Assembly (NCBI GenBank): GCA_001953115.1
Contig: LSSL01007144.1
Location: 1 to 20,620 of the forward strand
Origin: Smittium mucronatum
Lineage: Eukaryota; Kickxellomycota; Harpellomycetes; Harpellales; Legeriomycetaceae
Direction of reading: 5' to 3'
DNA: 20,620 nt
Positions 9,096 through 19,662 of this stretch are shown here, one piece after another. Position 1 is the first letter of the stretch. The number at the start of each line of letters is the position of its first letter. A program made the position numbers and the translations under genes. Under the pieces are notes generated by a model, which saw only the letters and a program-made list of their open reading frames with translations, searched no databases and was not told the origin of the DNA.

Positions 9096-11549
9096 ATTAT
9101 TTAATAAAGATAAGGTTTATTTAAGGAAATTTATTAATAAATATTACAGTTTTTATAACTTTTTTACGGAATTAATATAATCTAAAGAATTAAAAATTGG
9201 TTTTTTATATATCCATATCTTGTAAATCTAATTAAAAGAAGTTAAAAACAAGTTTGTTCAATTACTAAAATATTAACTGCATAAAATCTAGAATAAAACG
9301 AGATAATATTTTTTACAGACTGAAAAATCATAATAAAAAAACAAATAGAGTATATATATATTTAAATATAAAAAAACTATTATAATTCAGAATAACTTTT
9401 AAAAACTCATCTATTTACACCTAAAAAAATGGTGGATTATTTTTACTCATTTTAAATATATATCAGTGTTATTTTTTATGGAATTTTAATTCTTCAAAAA
9501 TTTGCAACATATATTTTATTTTAAAAATCGTAATAGTGATATCGATTTGGTTGAAAAAAAGTCAATTATTTAACAATATGAAATAAATTTAAATCTCAAC
9601 CAGATTTTGATAGTATTAGTGAATAAAATTTTCCACAATTTAATATTGAAAAAATAAATTAATAATGAATAAAAAAAAATTTATTCAAAAAATTATTTTG
9701 ACCTTGCATTTTCAGTTTAACAAAAAGAAAATAAACAAGTGTATAGTTTTTGAAATTTCAGAATTATTGCGGGTATAAAAAAATGATACCCAAGTGAACT
9801 TATATATATCTTTTTTTGATTTCTTGATATCTAAAAATTATACATTTTGTTTTAAATCAAATTTTCATGATATTAATAATGTCAAAATTATTATTTATAA
9901 ATAATAATAATTCAATGCTAAATTTTTAGTCTAAATCTTATTTTAATTACCAAAAAATAAATAAAAGATAATCCATAACAACTTCAATTGTTTTAGAAAC
10001 ACTAATATTTTTCTGTATAAAATTCTCATATATGAACTCTTTAATAAAACCAAAATTTAAGTTGCTGATTTTTTTTAAAAAAAATTAGTATTTGAAATTC
10101 TAATTTTTTTTAGTTATTTAAACCATAGTTTTTAATCTATTTTCATAAGGCAATTAAATTTTTATAAATTTTTGAAAAATGAAGTTAAAAATTATGTAAA
10201 ATGATATTTTAAATGGAAATTGTTTTAATTGGATTTCTTTTTTCTAGTTTCATAATATTTATAAACTCATGAGTATTAAAAAAAATAAATTTTAAATGTA
10301 TTTTGACAATAAATGCATTTTTATTATATTATACTCTTAATAAATTTGTTTAATAGAAAAGAATTTTTTTTTATTAAAGATTTTATCTAATCAATAAAGT
10401 TTTAATAACTATTTTTAATATATGTAGTGTTATATTTACTTATGAAGAACAAAAATATTAAATTATAAAGTTTATTTCCTGAACTCAAAGCCGAAAATTT
10501 ATTAAAGCCTTAGAGGACCGGGAAGGGATTTGTTAATAATTTTAAATTAGATATTTTTTATAGTATTTTTATTAATAAATATTGTTAAAAAAATCAAAAA
10601 AAAAAAAGTTTATTTCTAATAAATATTGCTCTTTAAATGTTTATGCAGAAAATAATTACATTATAAAGTCAAAAACAAAGTCATTTTTTCTTTATAGAGA
10701 ATTAAATCCATGATAAGATAGAAATCATAAAAATAATACATGTAAATATTTATAAACCATTTAAATTTTATGAATTAATGTCTTAAGTTTACACTGGGCC
10801 ATTTTTTTCCCCAATATATTATTGAAAAGACTTCGAGGTTATTAAGTTAAAATCTTATCACTCATTTTCGTAAAGATATAAAAAAATTGATTTAAAAAAT
10901 ATGTATTATGTGCAAAATTAATAAAATGAATCTTCGATTTAAAACCTAATATTAAATAATTTATATAAAACTCCATAAAATTTAATGGCAGTTGAATAAT
11001 AAGATTATTTAATAATATGATTGTACTCATGGATATAAAAAAAGGGACCCAAAAAAACAATAATTTATATCAACTCGGGTTATATACACAGTATTAAATA
11101 AAACAGATTAAAAAATAAAATAAAAAATACATATAAAAATAAACCCTTTTTACCGAAATTGAAAAATATTTTTTTATAAAAAAAATTACATTGACAGATT
11201 TCCAAAACAAAATTTTTATCCATATACATGTATAATTATAAAATTCGTGTCAAATACGTGTAGTGCCAATTATACGGGGTTTTATGGTATAAATAACAAA
11301 TTATACTTAATTATCGTTTTACATCTAAACTTTTTTAATTTATAGTAAAGATATAAAAATTTTCCATCTCTTATATTATTTTCTAAAAAATAAAAAACTA
11401 ACAGCAAAAATAGTCATTATTTTGAATTTTTTTCCGAAATTAGTCAAATTTTCAAAATATAATCAAACAAAATTAAAAAAAATAATACGATTTCCAATTA
11501 AGTGAATAAATTGAGATGAAAAATAATTAATAGAAATAAGATAGTTCAT
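9096..11549. other. AT-rich stretch without a recognisable gene
   Basis: No supported gene. A 72-codon minus-strand frame at 10842-11060 translates to a Phe/Ile/Asn/Leu-rich hydrophobic sequence of the kind random AT-rich DNA gives, so I do not call it. A GC-richer word of about 20 bases lies near 10515, and a TGGGCCA word at 10795-10801 recurs elsewhere in the window. If the MULE has a right-hand terminal repeat it should lie near the start of this stretch, but none was recognised. Confidence 0.5.
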
Positions 11550-11790
11550 ATGAAAAAAATTAAAGAAATATTAAATTTTATTTCAAATAGACCAATTCCG
11601 GAACGCAATGTAAATGGCAAATTTAATACTAAACTGTGTTAGAATATTTTATAAACCGTGTTTGATCCCCATTTGATACTATCTATTCTCAGAAAGGCGT
11701 AATTTGAAATGGTGTTAAACCAAAATTTCGTTTTCATTTAAATCTAATTTGCGACTTGAAGAGTTTTTTTTAGCTTAACATAGCTATGAA
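11550..11790. other. Coding-like patch, strand uncertain
   Basis: Slightly GC-richer than its surroundings. Plus strand: a 30-codon frame from ATG 11550-11552 (it includes NRPIPERNVNGKFN) ends in TAG. Another frame (MANLILNCVRIFYKPCLIPI, stop, YYLFSERRNLKW) overlaps it. The minus strand also shows SRKLDLNENEILV and KLRLSENR between stops. The strand cannot be decided and nothing is recognised. It may be a remnant of an old gene or transposon, or chance. Confidence 0.2.
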
Positions 11791-14161
11791 AAGTATCAAT
11801 TCGTTTACTTACTCAACTAATGAATATCTTTTTTCATTAAATAAGAAAAATTTTCCTTTCAAATGAAAAAAAAATAAAAAATAAAAAATAATTTCAACCT
11901 AATTATTTATTTTTATTCAGTTTTATGATTAAGATCCTCAATAAACTTTGAAGTTTATCTTTTTTTTTAAATAAAAGTGTATATATATTAATTTATGTTT
12001 TTTTTTTCAGCATCTAGATATGAAATTACCAAAAAAAATTTGTCTTTTTGTGATATTAATGCCATAAGAACAAAAATTCATTTTTTAATGAAGTTTTAAA
12101 AAAAAGGCTTATAAAATTATTTTTGATAGTTTTCATCAACAATTTTTCACAATATAATTTTAAAATTAATATAAATTTTGGAATTAATTAATGATCCATC
12201 TATTAAACTAAAACTAGAAAATAATTTATAAATTTGATTGTATTAAATACCAAATTATACCATTAATATATAAAAAAAATTTAAAATAAAAGTATGGATA
12301 ATTTATGAAGCGTGAATTTTTTAAGAAATTTGAATAATTAAAATTAAAATTATTATATGATAATAGATTCTTAACAAATTATCAATTTATTTTATTGAGA
12401 AGTCGATTTGGCTTAATATAATTTCAAATCAAATAAGTTTTTAAAATAGAAAAGTGTTAATAAATAATAGAAAAAACAGAAATAATTTAAAAGCATTTGC
12501 AAATATATTCAAAATTTAGTTTTGATCTGCCTGTTAGATGATATTTATTTTTTGTGGTAATTTTATGGTTGGTATTTAGAAATTAATAAAACGAAATAAA
12601 TTGAAGCTTCGATTTTATATACTGACGCCAAATTAATAAGTAATTATAAATCATTGTTTCTGGGTAATAAAATGAAGTGGGTAGAATAATTAATAACTGG
12701 TATATTATTAATAATTTTTTTTGATATTTGATACAAAAGATTCAATCTAAATTAAATTTTATAATAGATATATAATATAAATTATTAGACTATAATCTAA
12801 ATTAAACAACGTTGAAAAAAAATAATTATGGATATTAACACAAATAAGTGACCAAGAGTCTTATTTATATTTAAAAATTAAATAATTTTTTGAAGGCTGA
12901 ATAAAATTTATTTGTTCTGTGGAAAATGATATCAAATATCATAAACACTAAACATTTAGTATTAATAAACACCTAAAAAGATCTAAATTAACTGTATATA
13001 AATTTAAATATTACAAATATTAATTTATAAACTTTATCATGCAATTTATAAAGCTATTTAACTTATATCGCAATTCTTGATAAAAATAGAGTTAGTTTAA
13101 AAATAACTATAGTATTTATTAGTTTTAATAAATACTAGAAATTATTTCCAATTTTCAAACTGAATGAGTTTACAAAAAACTTTAAAGAAGAATTTCTAGC
13201 ATAAATTTAAGTTGAGTGATGAAAATTAATATTTTTTGGAAAAAAAATTTTCTATTTAAATTTCGATGTATATAAAATTTTATGCGTTTTTTGAAGGTAA
13301 ATTTCACAAAAACTTAGTTATTTTGAGAGATTATTTTATCTTAAATATCTATATTTCAAAATATGTAATATAAATGCAGTTCCAATAAAAGAATCAAAAG
13401 TATTTGAAAATCAATATAAATTATTAATATAGCTGTTATTTTCAAAAATTATTCAATGAATTATTAGAAACAGTGTCTGTTATTAAATAATTTTTTTAAG
13501 GTCTAATAAATTTATAAAACCATTTAATATTCTTTAGAACCTTTATTTAATAAATTCAAATGACCTGTTATTTTTATTTATTCTTATTATAAAACTGGGG
13601 ATTATTTTATGGGAAAATCAATAATTTTTTTTTTTTGTAAAATATTAGTTTTTCTATCTTTGATAACTAGTGGTGACTATTTTCGCTTTATTATAAATCA
13701 GTAATTTATTATCTATCCAATTAAATTTATTTTCCAGTTAAAGGATATTTAATTAATTATTAATTTGGTGTTCAATCTCCAATTAAACTTTGGATCAATT
13801 TGATTTCATTAATTTCTAGATATTAAACATAAATTTTATCTGTAAAAAAAACATCATCCTAAGTTTCAGAATAAAAAAAACATTTTGACTACTATTGCAA
13901 ATGATTTAGCATATTTCCTATTTTTCCGATTTAATATATATTTTATTAACGAAGCGGTTAATTCAGTTTGGTTTTTTACCTAAGTCTGGGCCATATTAAG
14001 CTCAAGGAAAAGAGAAAAATGCTTATAAAATTAATCTAAAAATATAACTTATATTTATACATTAGTAAGAGTTGATTTTTGATGAAATTATATCTTTCTT
14101 CGAGAAATATGGCTATATTATTAAAAAATTCAGATAGGCTTTAAATATGATTTATCTAAAA

Positions 14162-14182
14162 CTCACCTACTATTTAGGTGAG
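14162..14182. repeat. Perfect 8-bp hairpin
   Basis: CTCACCTA (14162-14169) pairs with TAGGTGAG (14175-14182) across a five-base loop. Half of the stem is G/C, which makes chance unlikely locally. It is the first of three inverted repeats within 130 bp. Confidence 0.65.
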
Positions 14183-14200
14183 AAGTGAAAATTTATTTCG

Positions 14201-14220
14201 CATTGCAGTATGATGCAATG
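14201..14220. repeat. Perfect 7-bp hairpin
   Basis: CATTGCA (14201-14207) pairs with TGCAATG (14214-14220) with a six-base loop. It lies 18 bases after the previous hairpin. Confidence 0.55.
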
Positions 14221-14270
14221 GATAATAAAATTAAAAATTAGCACAAAATTTTTGTCATAATAGATATCTC

Positions 14271-14288
14271 AGTTTTATTAATAAAACT
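14271..14288. repeat. Perfect 18-bp palindrome
   Basis: AGTTTTATTAATAAAACT reads the same on both strands. It closes the cluster of three inverted repeats and could be a protein-binding dyad or a cruciform. No function is shown. Confidence 0.6.
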
Positions 14289-14924
14289 CAGCTGGATTTT
14301 ATTTGAAAATAAGATATTGCATTAATTTATTGGGTTCGTTTTGATAATATTTTGATTTTCAAAAATTTTCTTTGTTATTTCGAAGCTAAAATATATTGAA
14401 TTTTCTCTGCTGAAAATTAATTTTAAATGATTAAATATAAGATTTATTATTTTTTTAGGTTATAGAATTTGATTATCTATGAAATTTGGCTAAACTCTAA
14501 CTTGTAATTGTAATCCTATTTTCTTGGTAGATGATTGATTTTTATCATTTTTTAAATATAAAAATTAGCTTTTTGATTTATATAAGCTACTCGTAATCAT
14601 AACTATTCATCAATGAACTTAAATGAGGTAAATTTTTTTTAAATATATGTCATTATCATTAATAATGAAATTTTTGGAGGCATTCTAAAAAATCATTATA
14701 TATTGGAGAAACTTTCTTTGTTGCATTTAAATATATAATTAGAGACTAAAATAAATATATCAAGGTAAATTTGATACTTGTTTACATAATTTTTTTTTAG
14801 GTTTTATATAATTATTAAAAAAAATATAAAGTTGATGATAGATTAAATCAATTTTAAATCAGAATAGATTATTAGAACGATTCTTTTTTATTTTTGGAAT
14901 ACTTTTTTAAACTTTTTTCTAGAT

Positions 14925-14968
14925 TTTACTTAGCGAATAGTGAGAAATCTCACTATTATATAAGTAAA
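14925..14968. repeat. Long hairpin with 21-base arms
   Basis: Core arms AATAGTGAGA (14936-14945) and TCTCACTATT (14948-14957) pair perfectly across a two-base loop. Outer arms TTTACTTA (14925-14932) and TAAGTAAA (14961-14968) pair as well. Only a symmetrical 3x3 internal mismatch separates the two, so 18 of 21 positions pair. It is the strongest secondary-structure signal in the window. Possibilities are a small foldback element, a hairpin-precursor RNA or a replication-generated palindrome. Confidence 0.7.
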
Positions 14969-16062
14969 GTGACCTCCCCTTAATAAAAAATATTGATTTA
15001 ATTCAGTACCACGGAATTTCTGATAAAATAATTAATCTGTTTCAAAAATTTTATTATTTATAAATTTTGTTAGATAAAAGAATTGGTTTAATTATTAAAT
15101 TATATATAGAATTAGTCAGAAATGGTTAGATTATTTCTCTTGTACCCAAAACTAGGAGGTTTTTATCTAGCAGTATTTCCACCATAAAAAATCAATCATT
15201 AAAAGTGATACATATTGAAGCTAAACTAGATTATTAAAAAATACTTAAATCTCAATTATATGATAAAAAATATAATTAAAAAAGCTTAGTTGAATATGTA
15301 ATCCTTTCACATAATTATTTTGTATATTTTAAGATGTTTTTTAGCAGAATAACATCATAGTTTTTTTTTAACAAGTATTTTTAATAATGCAAATTATAGT
15401 AATTAAATGTTAATACTTTTAATGTATGATTTTGATCAAGATGAATATACAGATTTAGAGAAATGGAAAAAAAATGTTTAAAAATTATGAGAACTATATA
15501 AAAAATTAAGAAATTTAAATTTTATTTTTTTTAAAATTTAAAGCAAGAAAAAAATTCGATAATTTAAGAGAACAATTGAAAAATCAATAAATTCATTTAT
15601 TAAAGTAGTGAATTAAATCCCATATAAATTTGCGAGTTATAAAATGAATTAATATAAAATATAACTGAAAAAAAAAGACAAGTTTATTTTCAAAGTTTAC
15701 TATTTCAGAATGATAGGAAGGATTAAAAAAATAATTTTTGTATACAAGCAATAGATAAAATGGACTAAAAATTTTAAATTAATAACACAGAAAAAAAAAA
15801 TAAGATTTTATCTAATTTTTTTCGAATTTTTTTTATCTGAAAAAGAAAATTTATCAATAAACTTAAATTTCAATAATCAAACTTGAAAAAAAGTCATCAT
15901 AAAATATACTTTTAAATAATAACCCCTCTCAAACTTTAATAAAAACCAATATAATTCTATATTTAGCTAAAATACTTATTAAAAAAAATCCAATTTTAGA
16001 ATTTTTTCTAAAATTTAAGAATATTTATAATAATAGAGACTCAAAACTGGTACAAATAATAT

Positions 16063-16076
16063 TTTTAAAGGACCTT
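16063..16076. repeat. Target-site duplication, left copy
   Basis: TTTTAAAGGACCTT is identical to 16703-16716. It abuts the T run that is the minus-strand A tail of the retroposon. Confidence 0.8.
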
Positions 16077-16702
16077 TTTTTTTTGTAGCACGGAGTTTTA
16101 TTGTAAGATAACTTTATTAAAAACTATACAAAAAAAATGTGAAAAAAAGGAAAAGAAAAATAGAAAGTTGTATTATTCTAACTAAAATAAGCTAATCTGC
16201 CGGAAAATCGGCTGCATACCTACGGGAAAAGGGTCTTATCTACCAATCAAAAGATCTCTCCTATGGTATTGCTTCAAGTAAATGTATGACTGAGGTACAA
16301 GAGTCAAGAATTAAGTTCTTTTTTAATGAAAAATAGTTCATTGAATCTACTGGGCTCCTATTCAAAGCCTACTTCTAACAGGATTAATAAAATTAGGCTC
16401 CTATCCAAACGTGGGATAGATCGAAATGGCTTTCCTACGAATAACTGTTAGATGTTGAGATCCTTCTGACTGTCGAAAACTATATTTGTGCACTAGAATA
16501 TTTCTCAGCTGTGCCAAACGATCGGCCAACCCTGTTCCGAGATGGTACTCAAATTGAATCGCTGTCCTCTGAATCGCTGTGCGCTGTCTCCACTACTCCC
16601 AGCCAAGAAAAGTATAAAGCTAAGTGAAATTTTATTTTAGTTTACTTCTAAAAGTACACTTTTAAGCCCCTAAATCACGGCAAGGTATTTTACTTTTAGG
16701 AG
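16077..16702 (-). mobile_element. Short polyadenylated retroposon (SINE-like or retrocopy)
   Basis: A 626-bp insert, clearly GC-richer than its flanks, sits between two perfect 14-bp direct repeats. Read on the minus strand it starts at 16702 with CTCCTAAAAGTAAAATACC. It ends with CAATAAAACTCCGTGCTAC followed by eight A, or ten if the duplication's own two are counted. Thus it has a sharp 5' end, an AATAAA 12 bases before the A tract, and a target duplication, the classic product of LINE-type reverse transcription of an mRNA. A 9-bp inverted repeat (16648-16656 with 16691-16699) sits at the 5' end. On the sense strand, a frame of roughly 60 codons near 16385-16575 includes LADRLAQLRNILVHKYSFRQ. 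The antisense strand has a similar-length frame. Neither is recognised. It could be a non-autonomous element, a 5'-truncated LINE end or a processed copy of a host transcript. Confidence 0.75.
16097..16102 (-). promoter_or_regulatory. Polyadenylation signal AATAAA of the retroposon
   Basis: AATAAA on the minus strand, 12 bases before the A tract at 16084-16077. A second AATAAA lies at 16118-16113. The word is common in AT-rich DNA, but here its distance to the A tract is right for a poly(A) signal. Confidence 0.6.
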
Positions 16703-16716
16703 TTTTAAAGGACCTT
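16703..16716. repeat. Target-site duplication, right copy
   Basis: TTTTAAAGGACCTT, identical to 16063-16076, directly next to the 5' end of the minus-strand retroposon. Perfect identity implies a recent insertion. Confidence 0.8.
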
Positions 16717-18307
16717 ATGGAAGAAATAATTTTTCAGGTAATTTCGATGGAATTTTTTAATTTGTTTTTTAAAATAGGATCTTCACTGAAATAGAATGAT
16801 TGAATGTATAAAATGAGTGTATTTAATTCATGCAAAATATATTATTATAAGGCGATATTATCAGAATAACTCAATTATAGATGTGAAGATTATATAATTT
16901 TTTATGTAATTTTAATTTCAGTTTATAATTTCTGAAAATTTTTATAAAGGCCATAATTAGTGTTTTTTAAATATCAAAGTCTAGTATAGGATTATTTCGA
17001 AAATTTGTGATCTTTATGGCATATTATAGATCATTTTTTTGTAAAAATCTACTAATAAAAATTAATGTAAAATTAAAAATTTTCCAATTACTATAATTTC
17101 GGTTTTTCATGTTTTGAGTTTAGTAAAATTTTGAGTATATATTTTAAATATTCAGTACACCATGTGGTCTCATTATTTAATATTATTTATTTTATGGAGT
17201 AAATATACACTCTTATATTTTTTTATTTTGTTTTTCTTACGCTCTTAAACTAAACTAAACTGAATCCAATAAGATATTTTTTATCAATTTTTTTTAAATT
17301 CTTAAATAATATAGAACTTACCAAAATTTGCAAAATTTCGGATTTTCTGTGATTAAGTCGTAAATTGATCAAATCACTACTTTTTAATACCAAAGCCAGA
17401 TCGTAAAATAATCCTATAAAAATCATAAAATAATTAGAAATATTTATATTTAGCCTAGCGAATTATGGAAAATATGAAAAAAATGTGATTATCTGCAAAA
17501 TAAACCTAAAATTAGATATTAAATATTGATATTTCTTAAATTAACACACAACTGATTTAAAAAACTTTAAAAAAAGTAAAATCATATATCATGTGGCATT
17601 TTGGCCCAATGTTAAGACACTAAAAAATGAAGCTTCAGAAATTAATTAAGCCAATATTGAGCTAATTAATTGTTATACCATCTTATCAAAAAATAGATAT
17701 CTTTTGTATAGTTTACATAGATACCTATTAATCAAATAATTACTATGGCTTTTTTCAGATAATATTTTTTTACAATAAAATATTAAATTTTGAATTATTT
17801 ATAACGGTTTATCCAAATAAATATTACCGGCAGCATTAGATGCTGCACTATTTTATTTTAATTTAGTTTAAATGGGACTTTGAATCTTCAAAATTTGAAG
17901 ACTATTTTCATTGGAATAATCTGTACAAATATGATGATTTTTGTTTAAAGAATAAATTTATGAGCAAAGGTGCTGAAATAAATACGCTAAAATTATACTT
18001 AAGACTACCAAAAAATTATTATTATTATTTTTATTAAAAATAGATTTTAAAAATTAATTCAAAAAAAAATTAAAAATTGGGAAATTTTATAAAAAAATTT
18101 AGCCAGAATCCTCTATTCATCTATGACAGCGTCAAAAATCATGAAAATGTTTTAAGGGGGTAATAAAATAACTTCATCTATGATGCTTATGTTTTCTAGG
18201 CGTGAGAATCCAATTAAAAAAATCGATAGTATATAAATGACGGCTTTTTATTTTGAATTTTCAAATCAAAGTCTTTTTTTATCCATCTTGTCCTGTTTGA
18301 CACTTAG
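16717..18307. other. AT-rich stretch without a recognisable gene
   Basis: No gene seen. It contains a 7-bp hairpin GCAGCAT/ATGCTGC at 17830-17846, a CTTCAAA/TTTGAAG palindrome at 17886-17900, a reverse-strand TGGGCCA word near 17603-17609, and an 11-base direct repeat TTCATCTATGA near 18120 and 18176. Confidence 0.5.
17830..17846. repeat. 7-bp GC-containing hairpin
   Basis: GCAGCAT (17830-17836) pairs with ATGCTGC (17840-17846) around TAG. It is short, but four of seven pairs are G/C. No associated gene. Confidence 0.45.
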
Positions 18308-18574
18308 ATGGCCATTTTTTTTTTCATTAAAAAATTTATGAGATCAGATATCGAAGTTTTTATTTTAGGTTGCCTTATATTTTCACCCACTAAAGATGTT
18401 CTATTTTATATGAACACAAAAATTATCCCCAATTATTCTCGTGTTAATTTCATTGCAGCAAATTTACTACATTGATTGTTAGTAAGAAGAATTTATCGAT
18501 TTAATTCTAGAACAGTTTGGCTAAATTTTCGCAATTTTAAATTTTTTAATTCAATAACAGTTTATGGAAATTAG
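18308..18574 (+). pseudogene. Possible unidentified gene relic, one internal TGA
   Basis: From ATG 18308-18310 the frame runs 55 codons to TGA (18473-18475), then continues open for 32 more codons to TAG (18572-18574). Residues include a run MRSDIEVFILGCLIFSPTKD and later YSRVNFIAANLLH and RTVWLNFRNF. These are more varied than typical spacer translations here. A hydrophobic stretch near the middle could be a membrane segment. If the host reads TGA as Trp it would be a single 88-residue protein, but nothing else in the window supports a code change. No family recognised. Chance cannot be excluded. Confidence 0.3.
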
Positions 18575-19644
18575 AACATATCTTTTTATATTGATTTTTT
18601 AGCTAGTATTACTTCAAACCAGCTCAATAAGATGTATGTAACAAAGAAAAAATTATTTATTATTCTATTTGATAAAAGTATTAAAATACTAAAAGATTAT
18701 ACTTTATCTTATCCGATTAAATAATGAAATCGATAATTAAAATTATAGACAAATGATTAAAATTTCATCATATATCACTAAAAGATTAGCAATTTTTTCT
18801 TATCAGAAGATAGTTTTATTTTATTTTATGATAGTAATAAAGTTTTTTTTTTGACTGTATAGGGCTATTATTAATTAAGACACCCCATTGCATTTCTTTT
18901 TTCAAAAGCAATATTTTTATTAAAAACCATAAAAATCACAAAACAAGACTGCAAATAAATGTTTAAACCAGGTAAATCAATAACTTTTTGGTGCTTTGAA
19001 TTTATATCGAACCAAAAAATATGAAAAACAGTCATTATTTTTGTCATTTAAAATATTAATTTCGTATTTTTTTTATAAAACTTTGTTAGATATATAGAAT
19101 GAAAAAGGATAAATAAAATTAATAATTTTACATTAAAGGATTTATATAGCTAGTTGTCAAAATAGAACTAACTAGAAAGAATTCTTAATCCTTTCAGAAA
19201 CGAACACTTAAAAAAAATTTTCATCTTCCCCCCCCTCCCACACAAATGGTATCATTAGATTTATAATATTGTTTTTTATTGAATATATTAAGAGTTAAAT
19301 CCTACTAAAATTGTTGATATGCCCAAATGATAGTGTATTTTTTTTAAACTACAGAATTTTTTCAAACTCGAGTAAAGAATTCGAGTATGTAAAACTATTA
19401 AAGTAAAAGTTATATATGAGTATAAAAAAATAATATTTCAAATAAACTTAGCATTGAGTGCTAGTAGTAGCCAATTTAAAAAATCACAAAATTTTTAGTG
19501 TTATATTGTTAAATTTCATCGAATAAGAGAAAAAAAACTACAATTTTAGTGATTTAACCACAACTTCTGTGTTTAAGCAATCGTATGGTTGAGTGGAGTT
19601 AATTTTCTGATAAATAAAAATATTAAGCCATTTAATGTGCTAAA
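18575..19644. other. AT-rich stretch without a recognisable gene
   Basis: No coding or RNA gene recognised. It holds the C8 tract at 19228-19235 and a short ACTCGA/TCGAGT inverted repeat near 19367-19387. Confidence 0.5.
19228..19239. repeat. Poly-C tract (C8 T C3)
   Basis: Eight C, one T, three C. An uninterrupted run of eight C is very improbable in DNA where C is about one base in ten. No coding context is visible. Confidence 0.7.
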
Positions 19645-19662
19645 TTATTATTATTATTATTA
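19645..19662 (-). repeat. (TAA)6 tract at the probable LINE 3' end
   Basis: Six TTA units on the plus strand, that is (TAA)6 after the minus-strand LINE sequence. Several LINE families end in, or insert into, simple TAA-type repeats (Dong is reported in TAA repeats). This suggests the LINE 3' boundary lies at about 19663. It may also be an unrelated microsatellite. Confidence 0.5.

Larger units (their letters stand above)
11791..16062. other. AT-rich stretch without a recognisable gene
   Basis: No family or RNA gene recognised on either strand. Its notable content is the hairpin cluster at 14162-14288, the long hairpin at 14925-14968 and a TGGGCCA word at 13987-13993. Translations are dominated by Lys, Asn, Ile, Phe, Tyr and Leu with frequent stops, as expected of non-coding AT-rich DNA. 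Confidence 0.55.

Noticed and set aside
10842..11060. 72-codon minus-strand open frame, hydrophobic
   Set aside because: Length is within chance expectation for a six-frame 20-kb window of this composition. No family features and no support from context.
16480..16580. 5S-like word ATCTCGGAA...CAGGG and pol III A/B-box-like words in the retroposon
   Set aside because: They lie about 100 or more bases from the 5' end, incomplete, with the wrong order for a 5S head and a mismatch in the B box. The AATAAA and A tract point to a pol II transcript.
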